Positions 43,282-53,200 of a DNA stretch of 64,000 nt are shown here, piece by piece. Position 1 is the first letter of the stretch. Every line of letters begins with the position of its first letter. The position numbers were made by a program, and so were the translations under genes. Below the pieces are notes generated by a model that did no database searches, had not been told where the DNA came from, and worked only from the letters and a program-made list of their open reading frames with translations. The stretch comes from CALACW01 sp963627915. GTDB taxonomy: Bacteria > Bacillota > Clostridia > Oscillospirales > Acutalibacteraceae. The DNA lies in NCBI GenBank assembly GCA_963627915.1, contig CAVGCY010000051.1, forward strand, positions 1-64,000. The letters are read 5' to 3'.

Positions 43282-45888
43282 ATGGCGTCATTCACACCGA
43301 TGATGCAGCAGTATTTCAAAGTTAAAGAACAATATAAGGACGCTATTCTCTTTTTCAGGCTCGGTGATTTTTACGAGATGTTTTTCGATGATGCGAAGAC
43401 GGCGTCCAAGGAGCTTGAGCTTGTTTTAACGGGCAGGGACTGCGGACAGCCGGAACGCGCTCCGATGTGCGGAATACCGTATCATGCCGCCGATTCGTAC
43501 ATAGCAAAGCTTGTATCGAAGGGTTATAAGGTCGCCGTATGCGAACAGACCGAGGACCCTGCGGACGCGAAGGGTATTGTGACAAGAGACGTTATCAGAG
43601 TTCATACGCCCGGCACTGTTATAGAGAGCAGTATGCTCGATGAGGATAAAAACAATTATCTCGGATGCCTTTATTTAAGAGAGGACGGGGCGGGAGTTTG
43701 TTTTTCGGACGTTTCCACGGGTGAAATTCACGTTACGCAGTTTACGGGAAAGCATACCGAGGATAAGGTTATAAACGAGACAGCCCGTTTTCTTCCCAGC
43801 GAAATTCTTATAAACGGATGCATAGCGAAATACGAAAAATTGAAAGAGTATCTGACGAGAAAGGTTTCGGTTTTTGCGGAAAATCTTTCCGATGATTGTT
43901 TTGAGTACGAAGGATGCCTCGATATAATCAAAAAGCAGTTTTCGCCCGAAATTGTTGTTTCGACCGGGATTGCCGAAAAAAAATACGCGGTATGCGCGCT
44001 CGGCGCGTCGATAGGATATCTTATATCCGTGCAGAAAAATTCGCTTGAAAATATCAAGGATTTGGATTTATACAACGATGAAAAGTATATGACGCTCAAC
44101 GCGTCCGCAAGGCAGCATCTGGAGCTTACCGAAACTCAGCGCGGACGCGAGAAAAAAGGTTCGCTCCTCTGGGCTCTCGATTACACGAAAACCGCGATGG
44201 GCAAGCGTCTTATCCGCTCGTGGATAGAACAGCCTCTCGTAAGCGTAACGCATATAACGTCAAGATTAAACGCGGTCGAGGAGCTTTTTTCCGATGCTTC
44301 GCTTCGCGGAGAGCTTATCGCGGATTTACAGGGTATAAACGATATCGAGCGGATTGTCACGAGAATCGTTTACGGCACGGCGAACGCGAGGGAACTTCGC
44401 GCATTAAGTCAGACGCTGTCAAAGACCGTTCCGATAAAAGCTCTGTTAAAGAACAGGCATTCCGCAATGCTCAACGATATCGGCGGCGAAATGGATACGC
44501 TTGCGGACCTTACTCAGCTTATAGATTCGGCGATAAACGACGATCCGCCGTTTTCCGTCAGAGAGGGCGGAATGATAAGGGACGGATTTAATTCCGAGCT
44601 TGACGAATTGCGCAGTATAGTTTCGGGCGGCAAGGGATTTCTTGCTTCAATCGAATCCGCCGAACAGGAGAAAACGGGAATTAAAAAACTCAAGATAGGC
44701 TATAACAGGGTTTTCGGCTATTATATAGAGGTTCCCAATTCGTTCAAAACGCTTGTTCCCGAAAATTATATCAGAAAACAGACTCTCGTCAACTGCGAGA
44801 GATTTATAACTCCCGAGCTTAAGGAGCTTGAATCAAAGGTTCTCGGAGCGCAGGAGAGGATATCGAAGCTCGAATACGAGCTTTTCGTTCAGGTCAGGCA
44901 GCGAGCCGCCGACGCGCAGTTCAGACTCAGGGCGACCGCCGACGCCGTGGCGAAATCGGACGTGCTTTGTTCGTTCGCTTATTCTGCCGTTACGAACGGA
45001 TATGAGCGTCCGGATGTAGACAATTCGGACGTGATAATAATAAAGGACGGCAGACATCCGGTAGTCGAGAGGTTCTCGGACGGCGCGCCGTTTGTTCCGA
45101 ACGATACCGTGCTTGACTGTTCAAAAAACAGAACTCTTATAATAACCGGCCCCAATATGGCGGGCAAGTCTACGTATATGAGACAGACCGCGCTTATAGT
45201 GCTGATGGCGCAGACAGGCTCGTTCGTTCCGGCAAAGAGCGCGAAAATCGGAATCGTCGACAGTATATTTACGCGAATAGGCGCGTCGGACGATCTTGCG
45301 GGCGGACAGTCGACATTTATGGTTGAAATGAGCGAGGTTTCATCGATTCTCGAGAACGCGACTTCAAAAAGTCTTATAATTCTCGACGAGATAGGCAGGG
45401 GAACGTCTACGTACGACGGTATGAGCATTGCGCGCGCGGTACTCGAATATGTTACGGATAAAAAGAAACTCGGAGCAAAGACGCTTTTTGCGACGCACTA
45501 CCATGAGCTGACGGAGCTTGAAAACGAACTTGAAGGCGTGATTAATTACAACACGTCGGTAAAGCGCAGGGGCGATTCCGTTACATTTTTAAGACGAATC
45601 GTAAGAGGTCCGGCGGACGGAAGCTTCGGTATAGAGGTTGCAAAGCTTGCGGGGCTTCCGCAGAGTATTATAAACAGAAGCAAGGTTATTCTTAAAAAAC
45701 TCGAAGAAACGGGCAACGTTCCCGTTGTTATAAAGCATGAAAAGCCCGCTGACGATTCCGGGCAGATATCGTTTGAACGCGAAACGGACGGCGACGTTAT
45801 CGAGGAACTGAGAAGAACCGACGTAAATACTTTAACGCCGATAGAGGCGCTGACGCTCATTTACGAATTAAAGAAGAAAATCAATTGA
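43282..45888 (+). CDS. mutS: DNA mismatch repair protein MutS
   Basis: An 868-residue mismatch sensor. Domain I begins MMQQYFKVKEQYKDAILFFRLGDFYEMF, including the FRLGDFYEMF motif with the mismatch-probing Phe. The ATPase has GPNMAGKSTYMRQ (Walker A), DEIGRGTSTYDG (Walker B) and FATHYHEL. The C terminus ends at ALTLIYELKKKI, the usual short tail. The length is standard for MutS1. It precedes mutL by 39 bases, so both partners are expressed together. Mutation of the upstream palindrome could affect its level. Confidence 0.97.
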   Translation: MASFTPMMQQYFKVKEQYKDAILFFRLGDFYEMFFDDAKTASKELELVLTGRDCGQPERAPMCGIPYHAADSYIAKLVSKGYKVAVCEQTEDPADAKGIVTRDVIRVHTPGTVIESSMLDEDKNNYLGCLYLREDGAGVCFSDVSTGEIHVTQFTGKHTEDKVINETARFLPSEILINGCIAKYEKLKEYLTRKVSVFAENLSDDCFEYEGCLDIIKKQFSPEIVVSTGIAEKKYAVCALGASIGYLISVQKNSLENIKDLDLYNDEKYMTLNASARQHLELTETQRGREKKGSLLWALDYTKTAMGKRLIRSWIEQPLVSVTHITSRLNAVEELFSDASLRGELIADLQGINDIERIVTRIVYGTANARELRALSQTLSKTVPIKALLKNRHSAMLNDIGGEMDTLADLTQLIDSAINDDPPFSVREGGMIRDGFNSELDELRSIVSGGKGFLASIESAEQEKTGIKKLKIGYNRVFGYYIEVPNSFKTLVPENYIRKQTLVNCERFITPELKELESKVLGAQERISKLEYELFVQVRQRAADAQFRLRATADAVAKSDVLCSFAYSAVTNGYERPDVDNSDVIIIKDGRHPVVERFSDGAPFVPNDTVLDCSKNRTLIITGPNMAGKSTYMRQTALIVLMAQTGSFVPAKSAKIGIVDSIFTRIGASDDLAGGQSTFMVEMSEVSSILENATSKSLIILDEIGRGTSTYDGMSIARAVLEYVTDKKKLGAKTLFATHYHELTELENELEGVINYNTSVKRRGDSVTFLRRIVRGPADGSFGIEVAKLAGLPQSIINRSKVILKKLEETGNVPVVIKHEKPADDSGQISFERETDGDVIEELRRTDVNTLTPIEALTLIYELKKKIN

Positions 45889-45927
45889 CTTTATAATATC
45901 TGAATTTAACGAAGGGAGACGTCGGAT

Positions 45928-47967
45928 ATGCCAAAGATAAATGTTCTGCCTCAGCATGTCGCGGAGCTTATTGCCGCGGGCGAGGTCGTGGAGCGTCCGT
46001 CGTCTGTCGTTAAGGAGCTTATAGAAAATTCCGTAGACGCGCATGCGAAGCGTATAACAGTCGAAATTAAGAACGGCGGAATCCGTTTTATCAGAATTTC
46101 CGACGACGGATGCGGAATTTCACGAGAGGACATACGAAACGCGTTTGTTTCTCACGCCACGAGTAAGATTAAAACGGGAACCGACCTTGACAGGATAACG
46201 ACTCTCGGATTCAGGGGCGAGGCTCTTGCAAGCGTCGCCGCCGTCGCAAAGGTTGAAACTCTTACTAAGACGCCGGACGAGAATACAGGCACACGGTATG
46301 TTATCGAGGGCGGTAAGGAAAAAGAGTGCTCGGACGCCGGCTGTCCCGACGGCACGACGTTTATAATACGCGATATTTTCTATAACACTCCCGCAAGAAT
46401 GAAATTTTTAAAAAAGGATTCAACTGAGGGAAATTATGTTTCGGATATCGTAACGCGCCTTGCATTGTCGCATCCGGATATTGCATTTTCGCTTATTAAG
46501 GACAATAAACGCGTTTTGACGACGTCCGGTTCGGGCAATTTAAAGGACGCGGTTTACTCTGTGTTCGGCAGGGATTTTTCCTCGTCGCTTATTGAATGCT
46601 CGTACAGCGTCGATTCGGTTTCCGTCGGCGGATTTGTGTCGATTCCGACGGCGGGCAGAGCCACGAGAAACATGCAGCACTGCTTCGTAAACGGCAGATA
46701 TGTGAAAATCCCGTCGGCTTCGTCTGCCCTTGACAACGCATATAAAAACAGCGTAACGGTCGGGAAATTTCCGTCATGCGTTTTGTTTATAACCGTTCCT
46801 CCCGAGAGCGTGGACGTAAACGTTCATCCGGCGAAGACGGAGGTTAGATTTTCAGACGAACGTAAAATTTATGAGGTTATATATTATGCGGCTCTCGGCG
46901 CGATTTGGACAAACGACGTAAGAAGCCGGATTAAGTTTGACAAAAAAGAGCCGATAAACGAATTTATAAACAGAAACAAAGAGCCGATAAAGCAGACCGT
47001 CATGCCAGAGAGCGTGACGCAGCCAAAACCGAAAAATCCCGAAACCTTAACGGACGCCGCGGCGGAGGAAATTGAAACAAAGCCCGTTTCGGACAGCGGA
47101 TTCGATTTTAACAAACGAAGAGTCAATATAGATATTTCGGCGGCGGACGAATACGATGAGCCGGATATTAAAAATACCGAAAAAACCGCGGCCGGTGCAT
47201 TTGAACGCAAAAAAGAGCAAACGTCTGCCGTCACGTCTTTATCCGCCGAATATGCAAAGCTTCACGAACCGAAATTACCTTTATATGAAATAAACGAAAA
47301 CGAAACCCCCGATTTGATATCGGGATATACGAAAAACATTAAAAGCGAGGATTGCGCCGAACCCGTACCGCTGAAAACCGAGGACGAAAAGGAAACGGAG
47401 GATTTCAACATAATAGGCGAGGCGTTCAATACATACATAATTGCGCAGACGAAAAAGAAATTATTATTTATAGATAAGCATGCGGCGCACGAACGTATTT
47501 TATTTAACGAATTAAAAAAACGGGGAGCGGATTCATCGTCGCAGCTTTTACTGCACCCTGCCGCCGTTACGTTGAGCCGAAGCGAGTATATCGCCGTTAC
47601 CGAGAATCTTGATTTGTTTAAAAACGCGGGATACTCCGTCGAGGATTTCGGCGAGGGCTGTATCGTTGTCAGGGAGTGTCCGATAGATTTGAGCGAGACG
47701 GATATCGCCGATATCGTAACGGAGCTTGCCGGACAGCTTATCGGCGGAACGAGAACCATGATGCCCGAAAAGCTCGATTGGCTTTATCATTCCACCGCGT
47801 GCAGAGCCGCGATAAAGGCGGGAAACGATATTTCGCCGGCGGAGCAGAGAGAACTTGTGGGACGGGTTCTTTCCGACGACGGCATAAGGTACTGCCCGCA
47901 CGGCAGACCGGTTATAATAGAGATGTCGGAATATGAACTTGAAAAGCAGTTCGGAAGAATACAGTAA
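45928..47967 (+). CDS. mutL: DNA mismatch repair protein MutL
   Basis: A 679-residue GHKL ATPase. The N-terminal domain has ELIAAGEVVERPSSVVKELIENSVDA, DDGCGI, SHATSKI and GFRGEALASV. A linker of about 140 variable residues follows, then the dimerisation domain. The endonuclease motif reads DKHAAHERILFNE, whereas the common form is DQHAxxExxxxE, so one Glu position holds Asn with a Glu next to it. ACRAAIKAG and CPHGRPV, the other metal-site motifs, are intact, so nicking activity is likely. It works with MutS upstream. Confidence 0.96.
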   Translation: MPKINVLPQHVAELIAAGEVVERPSSVVKELIENSVDAHAKRITVEIKNGGIRFIRISDDGCGISREDIRNAFVSHATSKIKTGTDLDRITTLGFRGEALASVAAVAKVETLTKTPDENTGTRYVIEGGKEKECSDAGCPDGTTFIIRDIFYNTPARMKFLKKDSTEGNYVSDIVTRLALSHPDIAFSLIKDNKRVLTTSGSGNLKDAVYSVFGRDFSSSLIECSYSVDSVSVGGFVSIPTAGRATRNMQHCFVNGRYVKIPSASSALDNAYKNSVTVGKFPSCVLFITVPPESVDVNVHPAKTEVRFSDERKIYEVIYYAALGAIWTNDVRSRIKFDKKEPINEFINRNKEPIKQTVMPESVTQPKPKNPETLTDAAAEEIETKPVSDSGFDFNKRRVNIDISAADEYDEPDIKNTEKTAAGAFERKKEQTSAVTSLSAEYAKLHEPKLPLYEINENETPDLISGYTKNIKSEDCAEPVPLKTEDEKETEDFNIIGEAFNTYIIAQTKKKLLFIDKHAAHERILFNELKKRGADSSSQLLLHPAAVTLSRSEYIAVTENLDLFKNAGYSVEDFGEGCIVVRECPIDLSETDIADIVTELAGQLIGGTRTMMPEKLDWLYHSTACRAAIKAGNDISPAEQRELVGRVLSDDGIRYCPHGRPVIIEMSEYELEKQFGRIQ

Positions 47968-48012
47968 GCAATATTTTATATTCCGTAAATTATTGTTCGG
48001 GAGGAAAAACGG

Positions 48013-48954
48013 ATGATTAAAATTGCCGCCGTCGTCGGACCTACGGCTTCGGGTAAAACAGCGTTGTCCGTAAGACTTGCCCGGAAATTTGACGGTGAGA
48101 TAGTTTCCGCCGACTCGATGCAGATATATAAAGGTATGGATATAGCCACTGCAAAGCCGACAGCGGAGGAGCAGTGCGGGATTCCTCATCACATGATGGA
48201 TTTTCTTCCTCCCGACGTTAAATATTCAGTTTCCGACTACGTCAGGGACGCAAAAAAATGCGTTTCGGACATAGCTTCGAGAGGAAAACTTCCGATTGTT
48301 GCCGGCGGTACGGGACTGTATGTCGATTCTCTTTTGACAAATACGGATTTCGGCGAAATGCCGGATAATTCAAAAATAAGAAAAGAGCTTTGGTCAAGAC
48401 TTGAAGCCGAGGGTAATTCCGCCATGCTCGGGGAGCTTATGAAAATAGATCCCGAGTGCGCGGGAGTTCTTCACGAGAATAACGCGGGCAGAATAATAAG
48501 GGCGCTGGAGGTTTATTATCTTACAGGCGTGACAATGACCGAAATGAAACGGCGTTCTCATTTAACCCCGAGCGAATACGACGTATGTATTATCGGTATT
48601 AATTATAAGAACCGCGACGTTCTTTATTCACGTATAGACAGGCGCGTTGATATGATGGTAAACGACGGACTCATGGACGAGGCTGCGCGTTATGCGGCTT
48701 TAAGCTCTGATACAACCTCGGCGCAGGCGATAGGATATAAGGAATTAAAGCCGTATTTTGACGGCGAAATGTCACCGGAACGCGCGCTTGATAACTTAAA
48801 ACGCGCAACAAGACGATATGCCAAGCGTCAGATAACATGGTTTAAAAGAAATGAGAATATAAACTGGATTTATCCCGACGCGGATAATGATTATATACAA
48901 AAAGCGGAGAATATAATTTCCTCATTTTTAACGAAAGGCGGCGATAATGTATGA
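48013..48954 (+). CDS. miaA: tRNA dimethylallyltransferase
   Basis: A 313-residue enzyme that prenylates A37 of tRNAs reading codons that begin with U. The P-loop is VVGPTASGKTALSV; SADSMQIYKGMDIATAKP, VAGGTGLYVDSLL and AIGYKEL are family motifs, as is TRRYAKRQITWFKR near the end. Its product is the substrate of MiaB encoded 5 kb upstream. No hfq follows; instead the stop overlaps an HlyD-like gene at ATGA. Confidence 0.96.
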   Translation: MIKIAAVVGPTASGKTALSVRLARKFDGEIVSADSMQIYKGMDIATAKPTAEEQCGIPHHMMDFLPPDVKYSVSDYVRDAKKCVSDIASRGKLPIVAGGTGLYVDSLLTNTDFGEMPDNSKIRKELWSRLEAEGNSAMLGELMKIDPECAGVLHENNAGRIIRALEVYYLTGVTMTEMKRRSHLTPSEYDVCIIGINYKNRDVLYSRIDRRVDMMVNDGLMDEAARYAALSSDTTSAQAIGYKELKPYFDGEMSPERALDNLKRATRRYAKRQITWFKRNENINWIYPDADNDYIQKAENIISSFLTKGGDNV

Positions 48955-50279
48955 AAACCGGGAATGATAAAGAAAAAAACTCCGTTCCGGGCAAAAGAAA
49001 TCCCAAACGGGGCGAAAAGCAGAAACGCATACGAAAAATAAAAATCGCCGTGCTTGTTCTTCTTGCCGCGTCCGCCGTCGCGCTCGGAATTTACGGCGCG
49101 AATTTAAAGTCGTATGATTCGCTGAAAACGGGTACCGCGCTGTACCAGACGGTTACAAAGGCGATAACGGCGCAGATGTTTATAGTCAGGGACGAGGATT
49201 ATGTTACAACGAACGTATCCGGAAATATCGCCTCCGCCGTTGAGGACGGTCAGCGGGTTGGAAAGGGCGACGCCGTCGCATACAGCTTTTCGTCCGACAC
49301 TGCCGCTTCAAATTTAAACAGAATAAAAGAAATTGATTCTCTTTTGCAGTATTACAATCACGTAAATTCATCGTCCGTTTCATCGGCCGTTACCGATACC
49401 CTTCCGCTTAAAAATGACGTCGCGGACGCGCTTTTCGATTACCTTGACGCGGTTTCCGACGGCGATATGACTGATTTTAACTCCGCGTCGGACGAACTCA
49501 GAAGGGCGATTACCGAAATGCAGCTGGCTACGGGCGTGCAGCTTGACGTCAGCGAAAATATAGCTTCTCTCGAAAATGAGAAAAGCGCGCTTTCGGGGGC
49601 TGTCGGCAGCTATTCGACAATTACCGCGGATCATCCCGGCTATTATATTTCGGGAACGGACGGATATGAAAACCTGCTCGATTATTCATCCTTTGACAAA
49701 TGGACGGCGCAGGACGTTTTAAACGCGATAAACGCTCAGCCTCAATCCGTTCCGGCAGGCGCGATAGGCAAGCTCGTCAATAAATATACGTGGTATCTTG
49801 CGTGCGTCGTTCCGGCAGACGACGCGGTGGATTTGAAGACCGGACAGACAAAAACAATATCTTTTCCTTATTCCTCCGCCGACAATATAAAAGCTGAGCT
49901 TATAAGAATGGAAAACAGCGCGGACGCGGGAATCTTACTTGTATTCAAATGCAATACGATGAATGAAGAGGTTTCCGAGCTTCGAAGCGAAACGGCGCAG
50001 ATTTTCATTTCCGAATATAAGGGATATAAAGTTGACAATTCGGCTATACGCGAGGTTGACGGCAAAAAGGGAGTTTACGTAATAAAAGCAAATTCCGCAG
50101 TATTTAAATATGTTTATATCGTTTATTCGTCCGACAAATATTCGATAGTTTCCGATCCTCCGCCCGTTAAAAACGAGGAAGGCGAATACATTGAACAGTC
50201 GAATGCGAATTATCTTGATTTGTACGACCGGTATATTATAGGAGGCGTTGATCTTTATGACGGAAAATATCTTAAATGA
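48951..50279 (+). CDS. HlyD-like membrane protein of the division cluster
   Basis: A 442-residue protein with a basic N terminus, one membrane helix (about residues 28-48), and an extracytoplasmic part with a split biotinyl-lipoyl-like barrel (FIVRDEDYVTTNVSGNIASAVEDGQRVGKGDAV), represented by VEDGQRVGKGDAV. A helical hairpin (about 120-215) and a beta-rich C-terminal region follow. Proteins of this kind are called HlyD-type or efflux adaptor, and in many Clostridia lie just before yggS and sepF. A link to envelope assembly or division is inferred from that conserved position. No transporter partner lies beside it. Confidence 0.75.
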   Translation: MKTGNDKEKNSVPGKRNPKRGEKQKRIRKIKIAVLVLLAASAVALGIYGANLKSYDSLKTGTALYQTVTKAITAQMFIVRDEDYVTTNVSGNIASAVEDGQRVGKGDAVAYSFSSDTAASNLNRIKEIDSLLQYYNHVNSSSVSSAVTDTLPLKNDVADALFDYLDAVSDGDMTDFNSASDELRRAITEMQLATGVQLDVSENIASLENEKSALSGAVGSYSTITADHPGYYISGTDGYENLLDYSSFDKWTAQDVLNAINAQPQSVPAGAIGKLVNKYTWYLACVVPADDAVDLKTGQTKTISFPYSSADNIKAELIRMENSADAGILLVFKCNTMNEEVSELRSETAQIFISEYKGYKVDNSAIREVDGKKGVYVIKANSAVFKYVYIVYSSDKYSIVSDPPPVKNEEGEYIEQSNANYLDLYDRYIIGGVDLYDGKYLK

Positions 50280-50985
50280 CCCGCGTTTTAACGCAATTGA
50301 AGAAAATTATAAGATTATAAGAGAAAACATTGAAAAAAGCGCGTCGGCTTCGGGACGCGAAGCGAAGGATATTAAATTTATGGCGGTAACGAAAACCGTT
50401 GAGCCGAAGTATATAAATCATGCGCTGTCCCTGGGTATTGACCTTATAGGAGAAAACAAGGTGCAGGAATTTCTGTCGAAAAAGGACGAATTAAACCTTG
50501 ACGGCGTTAAAAAACACCTGATTGGACATCTGCAGTCCAATAAGGTTAAGAAAATCGTCGGCGAAGCCGACATGATTGAATCTGTAGATTCCGTTGATAT
50601 TGCAAGGGAGATAGGAAAGCAGTCCGTAAAATCGGGACTGAGCACAGATATTCTCATTGAGGTCAATATCGGAGGCGAGGAGTCGAAAACCGGAATGGAA
50701 TTGTCCGTTCTTAACGACAGTCTTTACGAGATTGCCGAAATTGACGGAGTAAGAATCAGGGGACTCATGGCAGTGCCTCCGATTTGCCCCGATAAATCAA
50801 AATTACGCTCTTATTTTGAGGATATGTACAAACTGTATGTTGACTTTAGAGGCAAAAACATTGATAATGTAAGTATGGAGATACTTTCCCTCGGAATGTC
50901 GTCCGATTATGCCGACGCGATTGAGTGCGGTTCAAACCTTGTAAGGGTAGGCTCCGCTCTGTTCGGGATGAGAAGCTACAGATAA
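50257..50985 (+). CDS. yggS: Pyridoxal-phosphate homeostasis protein (YggS/YlmE)
   Basis: A 242-residue single-domain PLP-binding barrel protein. KFMAVTKTVEPKYI holds the PLP Lys; LIGENKVQEFLSKK, HLIGHLQSNKVKKI and SLGMSSDYADAIECGSNLVRVGSALFG, seen here as LGMSSDYADAI and RVGSALFG, complete the family pattern. It overlaps the previous gene; ATG 50257 is chosen, with GGAGG 11 bases upstream. It is in the ylm-type division cluster immediately before sepF, as in Bacillus. It keeps PLP and amino-acid pools in balance rather than acting as a classical racemase. Confidence 0.95.
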   Translation: MTENILNDPRFNAIEENYKIIRENIEKSASASGREAKDIKFMAVTKTVEPKYINHALSLGIDLIGENKVQEFLSKKDELNLDGVKKHLIGHLQSNKVKKIVGEADMIESVDSVDIAREIGKQSVKSGLSTDILIEVNIGGEESKTGMELSVLNDSLYEIAEIDGVRIRGLMAVPPICPDKSKLRSYFEDMYKLYVDFRGKNIDNVSMEILSLGMSSDYADAIECGSNLVRVGSALFGMRSYR

Positions 50986-50990
50986 GCGGT

Positions 50991-51007
50991 ATGGGTTCGA
51001 TTTAAGC
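50991..51007 (+). repeat. Intergenic copy of ATGGGTTCGATTTAAGC
   Basis: A 17-base stretch five bases after the yggS stop is nearly repeated at 61428-61443, also just after a stop codon. The meaning is unknown. Confidence 0.4.
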
Positions 51008-51064
51008 TGAATTGTCTGCAAAAATAATAACGCGATAATTTTATCTACGAAAGGATTGTTGTAT

Positions 51065-51616
51065 ATGAACGCATGGGAGAAAATAAAAAGTTTCGTCAAT
51101 ATTCCGCAGGAAAATTATGAGGACGACGATATGGAAACAGAGGATTATGATTACGAAGAACCCGCTCCCGTCAGAGAGCGCAAGGCGAAAAGGTCGCTTT
51201 TCGACGCGGATGACGCGGACGAGGATTACGGCGCGTTTGAACCGGCGAGAAAGGAAAGACCCCGCGTTTCTCATACTCAGCCCTCTTTCAAAACGTCTTC
51301 GATTCATACTAACAAGGTCGTTGACATTCACACAACGGCAAAGCTTCAGGTTGTTTTGACGAAGCCTGTCAAATTTATGGAGGCTAAGGAGATTGCGGAT
51401 AATCTCAATGAGAAGAGAACCGTGGTTCTCAATCTTGAATCGGCGCCCAAGGAGGACGCTATCAGGATTCTTGACTTCCTTACGGGCGTGGCGTATGCAA
51501 ACGACGGGGAGATTAAGAAAATTGCAAAAAGCACGTTTATCATCACTCCTTACAATGTGGACGTGATGGGAGATCTGCTTTACGAGCTTGAAAATAACGG
51601 CGTATTTTTCGGATAA
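51065..51616 (+). CDS. sepF: Cell division protein SepF
   Basis: A 183-residue FtsZ-binding protein. The N terminus MNAWEKIKSFVNIPQE is the membrane-binding amphipathic helix, an acidic linker follows, and the SepF fold spans about residues 88-183 with TAKLQVVLTKPVKFMEAKEIADNL (seen in parts), KRTVVLNLE, RILDFLTGVAYANDG and FIITPYNVDV. The ATG at 51065 has AAGGA nine bases upstream; TTG 51056 is too close. It tethers and shapes the Z ring at midcell. It lies between yggS and divIVA as in other Firmicutes. Confidence 0.95.
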   Translation: MNAWEKIKSFVNIPQENYEDDDMETEDYDYEEPAPVRERKAKRSLFDADDADEDYGAFEPARKERPRVSHTQPSFKTSSIHTNKVVDIHTTAKLQVVLTKPVKFMEAKEIADNLNEKRTVVLNLESAPKEDAIRILDFLTGVAYANDGEIKKIAKSTFIITPYNVDVMGDLLYELENNGVFFG

Positions 51617-51657
51617 TTATCCGTTGAAAAAATAAAATGTAACGGAGCGATACTTTT

Positions 51658-53169
51658 ATGATAACATCGGCACAGATAAGAGAGCATAAATTTGAACTCT
51701 CGTCGGACGGCGCATATACTGCCGAGAGCGTTGACAAATATATGAACGAGCTTTCGGCTGAATTTGACAGCCTTTACAGCGAGAACCGCGAGATTATAAA
51801 AAGACTGTCAGTATTCGCAAAGAAAATTGAGGACTACAAACGCAGCGAGGGCGTTGTAGCCGACACTCTTTTAACGGCGCAGAAATCCGCGTCTCAGACG
51901 ATAGCGGGAGCTGCCGACGTCGTTGATAAAATGCTCGAATCCGCAAAAGGACAGGGCAAGAAAATCATAGAAGCGGCTCACAAAGAGGCGGACTCGATAA
52001 AGCTCGACAGGGACGTAATTATAACCGAGGCGCAGAAAACCGCTCAGGAGATAACGAAAAACGCGGCGGAAAACGCGCAGAATATCATATCGGCGGCGGA
52101 CAAAAAGGCGCGGGAGATAACGGATAAAGCGCAGTCCGACGCGGACGCTGCGGCTCAGGAGACCAAAAGAAACACCGACGAGTATATAAAACGCGCCAAT
52201 GAGGAAAACGAAACCGAAATTTCACGCCGTCTTGACGAGGCGCAGAATAAACTCGACGAAGCGCAGACTGTTCTTGAAAATGCAAAGACTGAAGCGGATT
52301 CAATTAAGGAAGAAGCCGAAGGTATGCATGCCGAGGCTCGGAAAATCCTTGACGACGCGATGGCTCGGGCTGAAGAAATAATATTCTCGGCAAAAGAGGA
52401 GCGCGCCGAAAACGTAAAGAATGAGATTGAGAATAAGCCGGAGATTTTATCGGACGAACGCGATAACAACGCTCCCGGCGAAACCGAATCGGATTCGGAC
52501 AAGCCCGCAGTTGAACAGACGGCGGAGGACGAGCCTGTTCCGGAGGCGGATACATTTGAAGCTGCCGCCGAGGCGGAGGAGGAAAAAATCGAAGCCGCCG
52601 GCGGAGAAAGCGTTATCGAAGAAATTAAAGAAGATGAAACGGTATATCCTGACGAGCCCGATGTTGTATCCGATGCCGCTTCGGACGGTTCGGACGGCGA
52701 GAAGGACGGGGACGACTCCGGCGCATACGAAATCAGCGACGAGGCGGACGAATTTTTCTCGGACGAATGGGACGAGGTTAATATTATCGAAAACGACGTG
52801 CCGCCTGCGGTCGACAGCTTCACGCTTGATATGAACGCGTTCGGGATCGATGATTTGTCCGTAACGGATTCTCAGCCCGATTCCGGCAATGACGGAGAAG
52901 GCGAACCCGAGGAAAAGTCCGCGGAAGAGGACTTATGGGAAAGCGTATCGGACAAAACGGAGGAACCGGTTAACAACGTAAAACACGATACGGTTAATCC
53001 TTTCGACGCGACGGGAGCGGATAATATAACGGCGGAATCGGATGTTTTACCCGATTTTGAAATAGATTTCAGTATTTTCGAGGATGACCGCGTCAGGGAG
53101 AATAATTCTTCGGGCAGGAAAGACGAAAAGAAGGAATCGAAAAAATCAAAACGCTCAAGGCGCAGATAA
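51658..53169 (+). CDS. DivIVA-domain protein with long coiled coil and acidic tail
   Basis: A 503-residue protein. Residues 1-60 match the DivIVA membrane-curvature domain (ITSAQIREHKFELSSDGAYTAESVDKYMNEL, in parts SAQIREHKFE and YTAESVDKYMNEL). From about 65 to 260 there is a continuous coiled coil rich in Ala, Glu, Lys and Gln. The final 240 residues are strongly acidic and probably disordered, then end in a Lys-rich tail. Bacillus DivIVA is about 160 residues, so this is a much extended form. It should mark cell poles or septa; the partner bound by the tail is unknown. Confidence 0.85.
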   Translation: MITSAQIREHKFELSSDGAYTAESVDKYMNELSAEFDSLYSENREIIKRLSVFAKKIEDYKRSEGVVADTLLTAQKSASQTIAGAADVVDKMLESAKGQGKKIIEAAHKEADSIKLDRDVIITEAQKTAQEITKNAAENAQNIISAADKKAREITDKAQSDADAAAQETKRNTDEYIKRANEENETEISRRLDEAQNKLDEAQTVLENAKTEADSIKEEAEGMHAEARKILDDAMARAEEIIFSAKEERAENVKNEIENKPEILSDERDNNAPGETESDSDKPAVEQTAEDEPVPEADTFEAAAEAEEEKIEAAGGESVIEEIKEDETVYPDEPDVVSDAASDGSDGEKDGDDSGAYEISDEADEFFSDEWDEVNIIENDVPPAVDSFTLDMNAFGIDDLSVTDSQPDSGNDGEGEPEEKSAEEDLWESVSDKTEEPVNNVKHDTVNPFDATGADNITAESDVLPDFEIDFSIFEDDRVRENNSSGRKDEKKESKKSKRSRRR

Positions 53170-53200
53170 AAGCGTTATTAATTTTTAAAAGGTATTTAGT

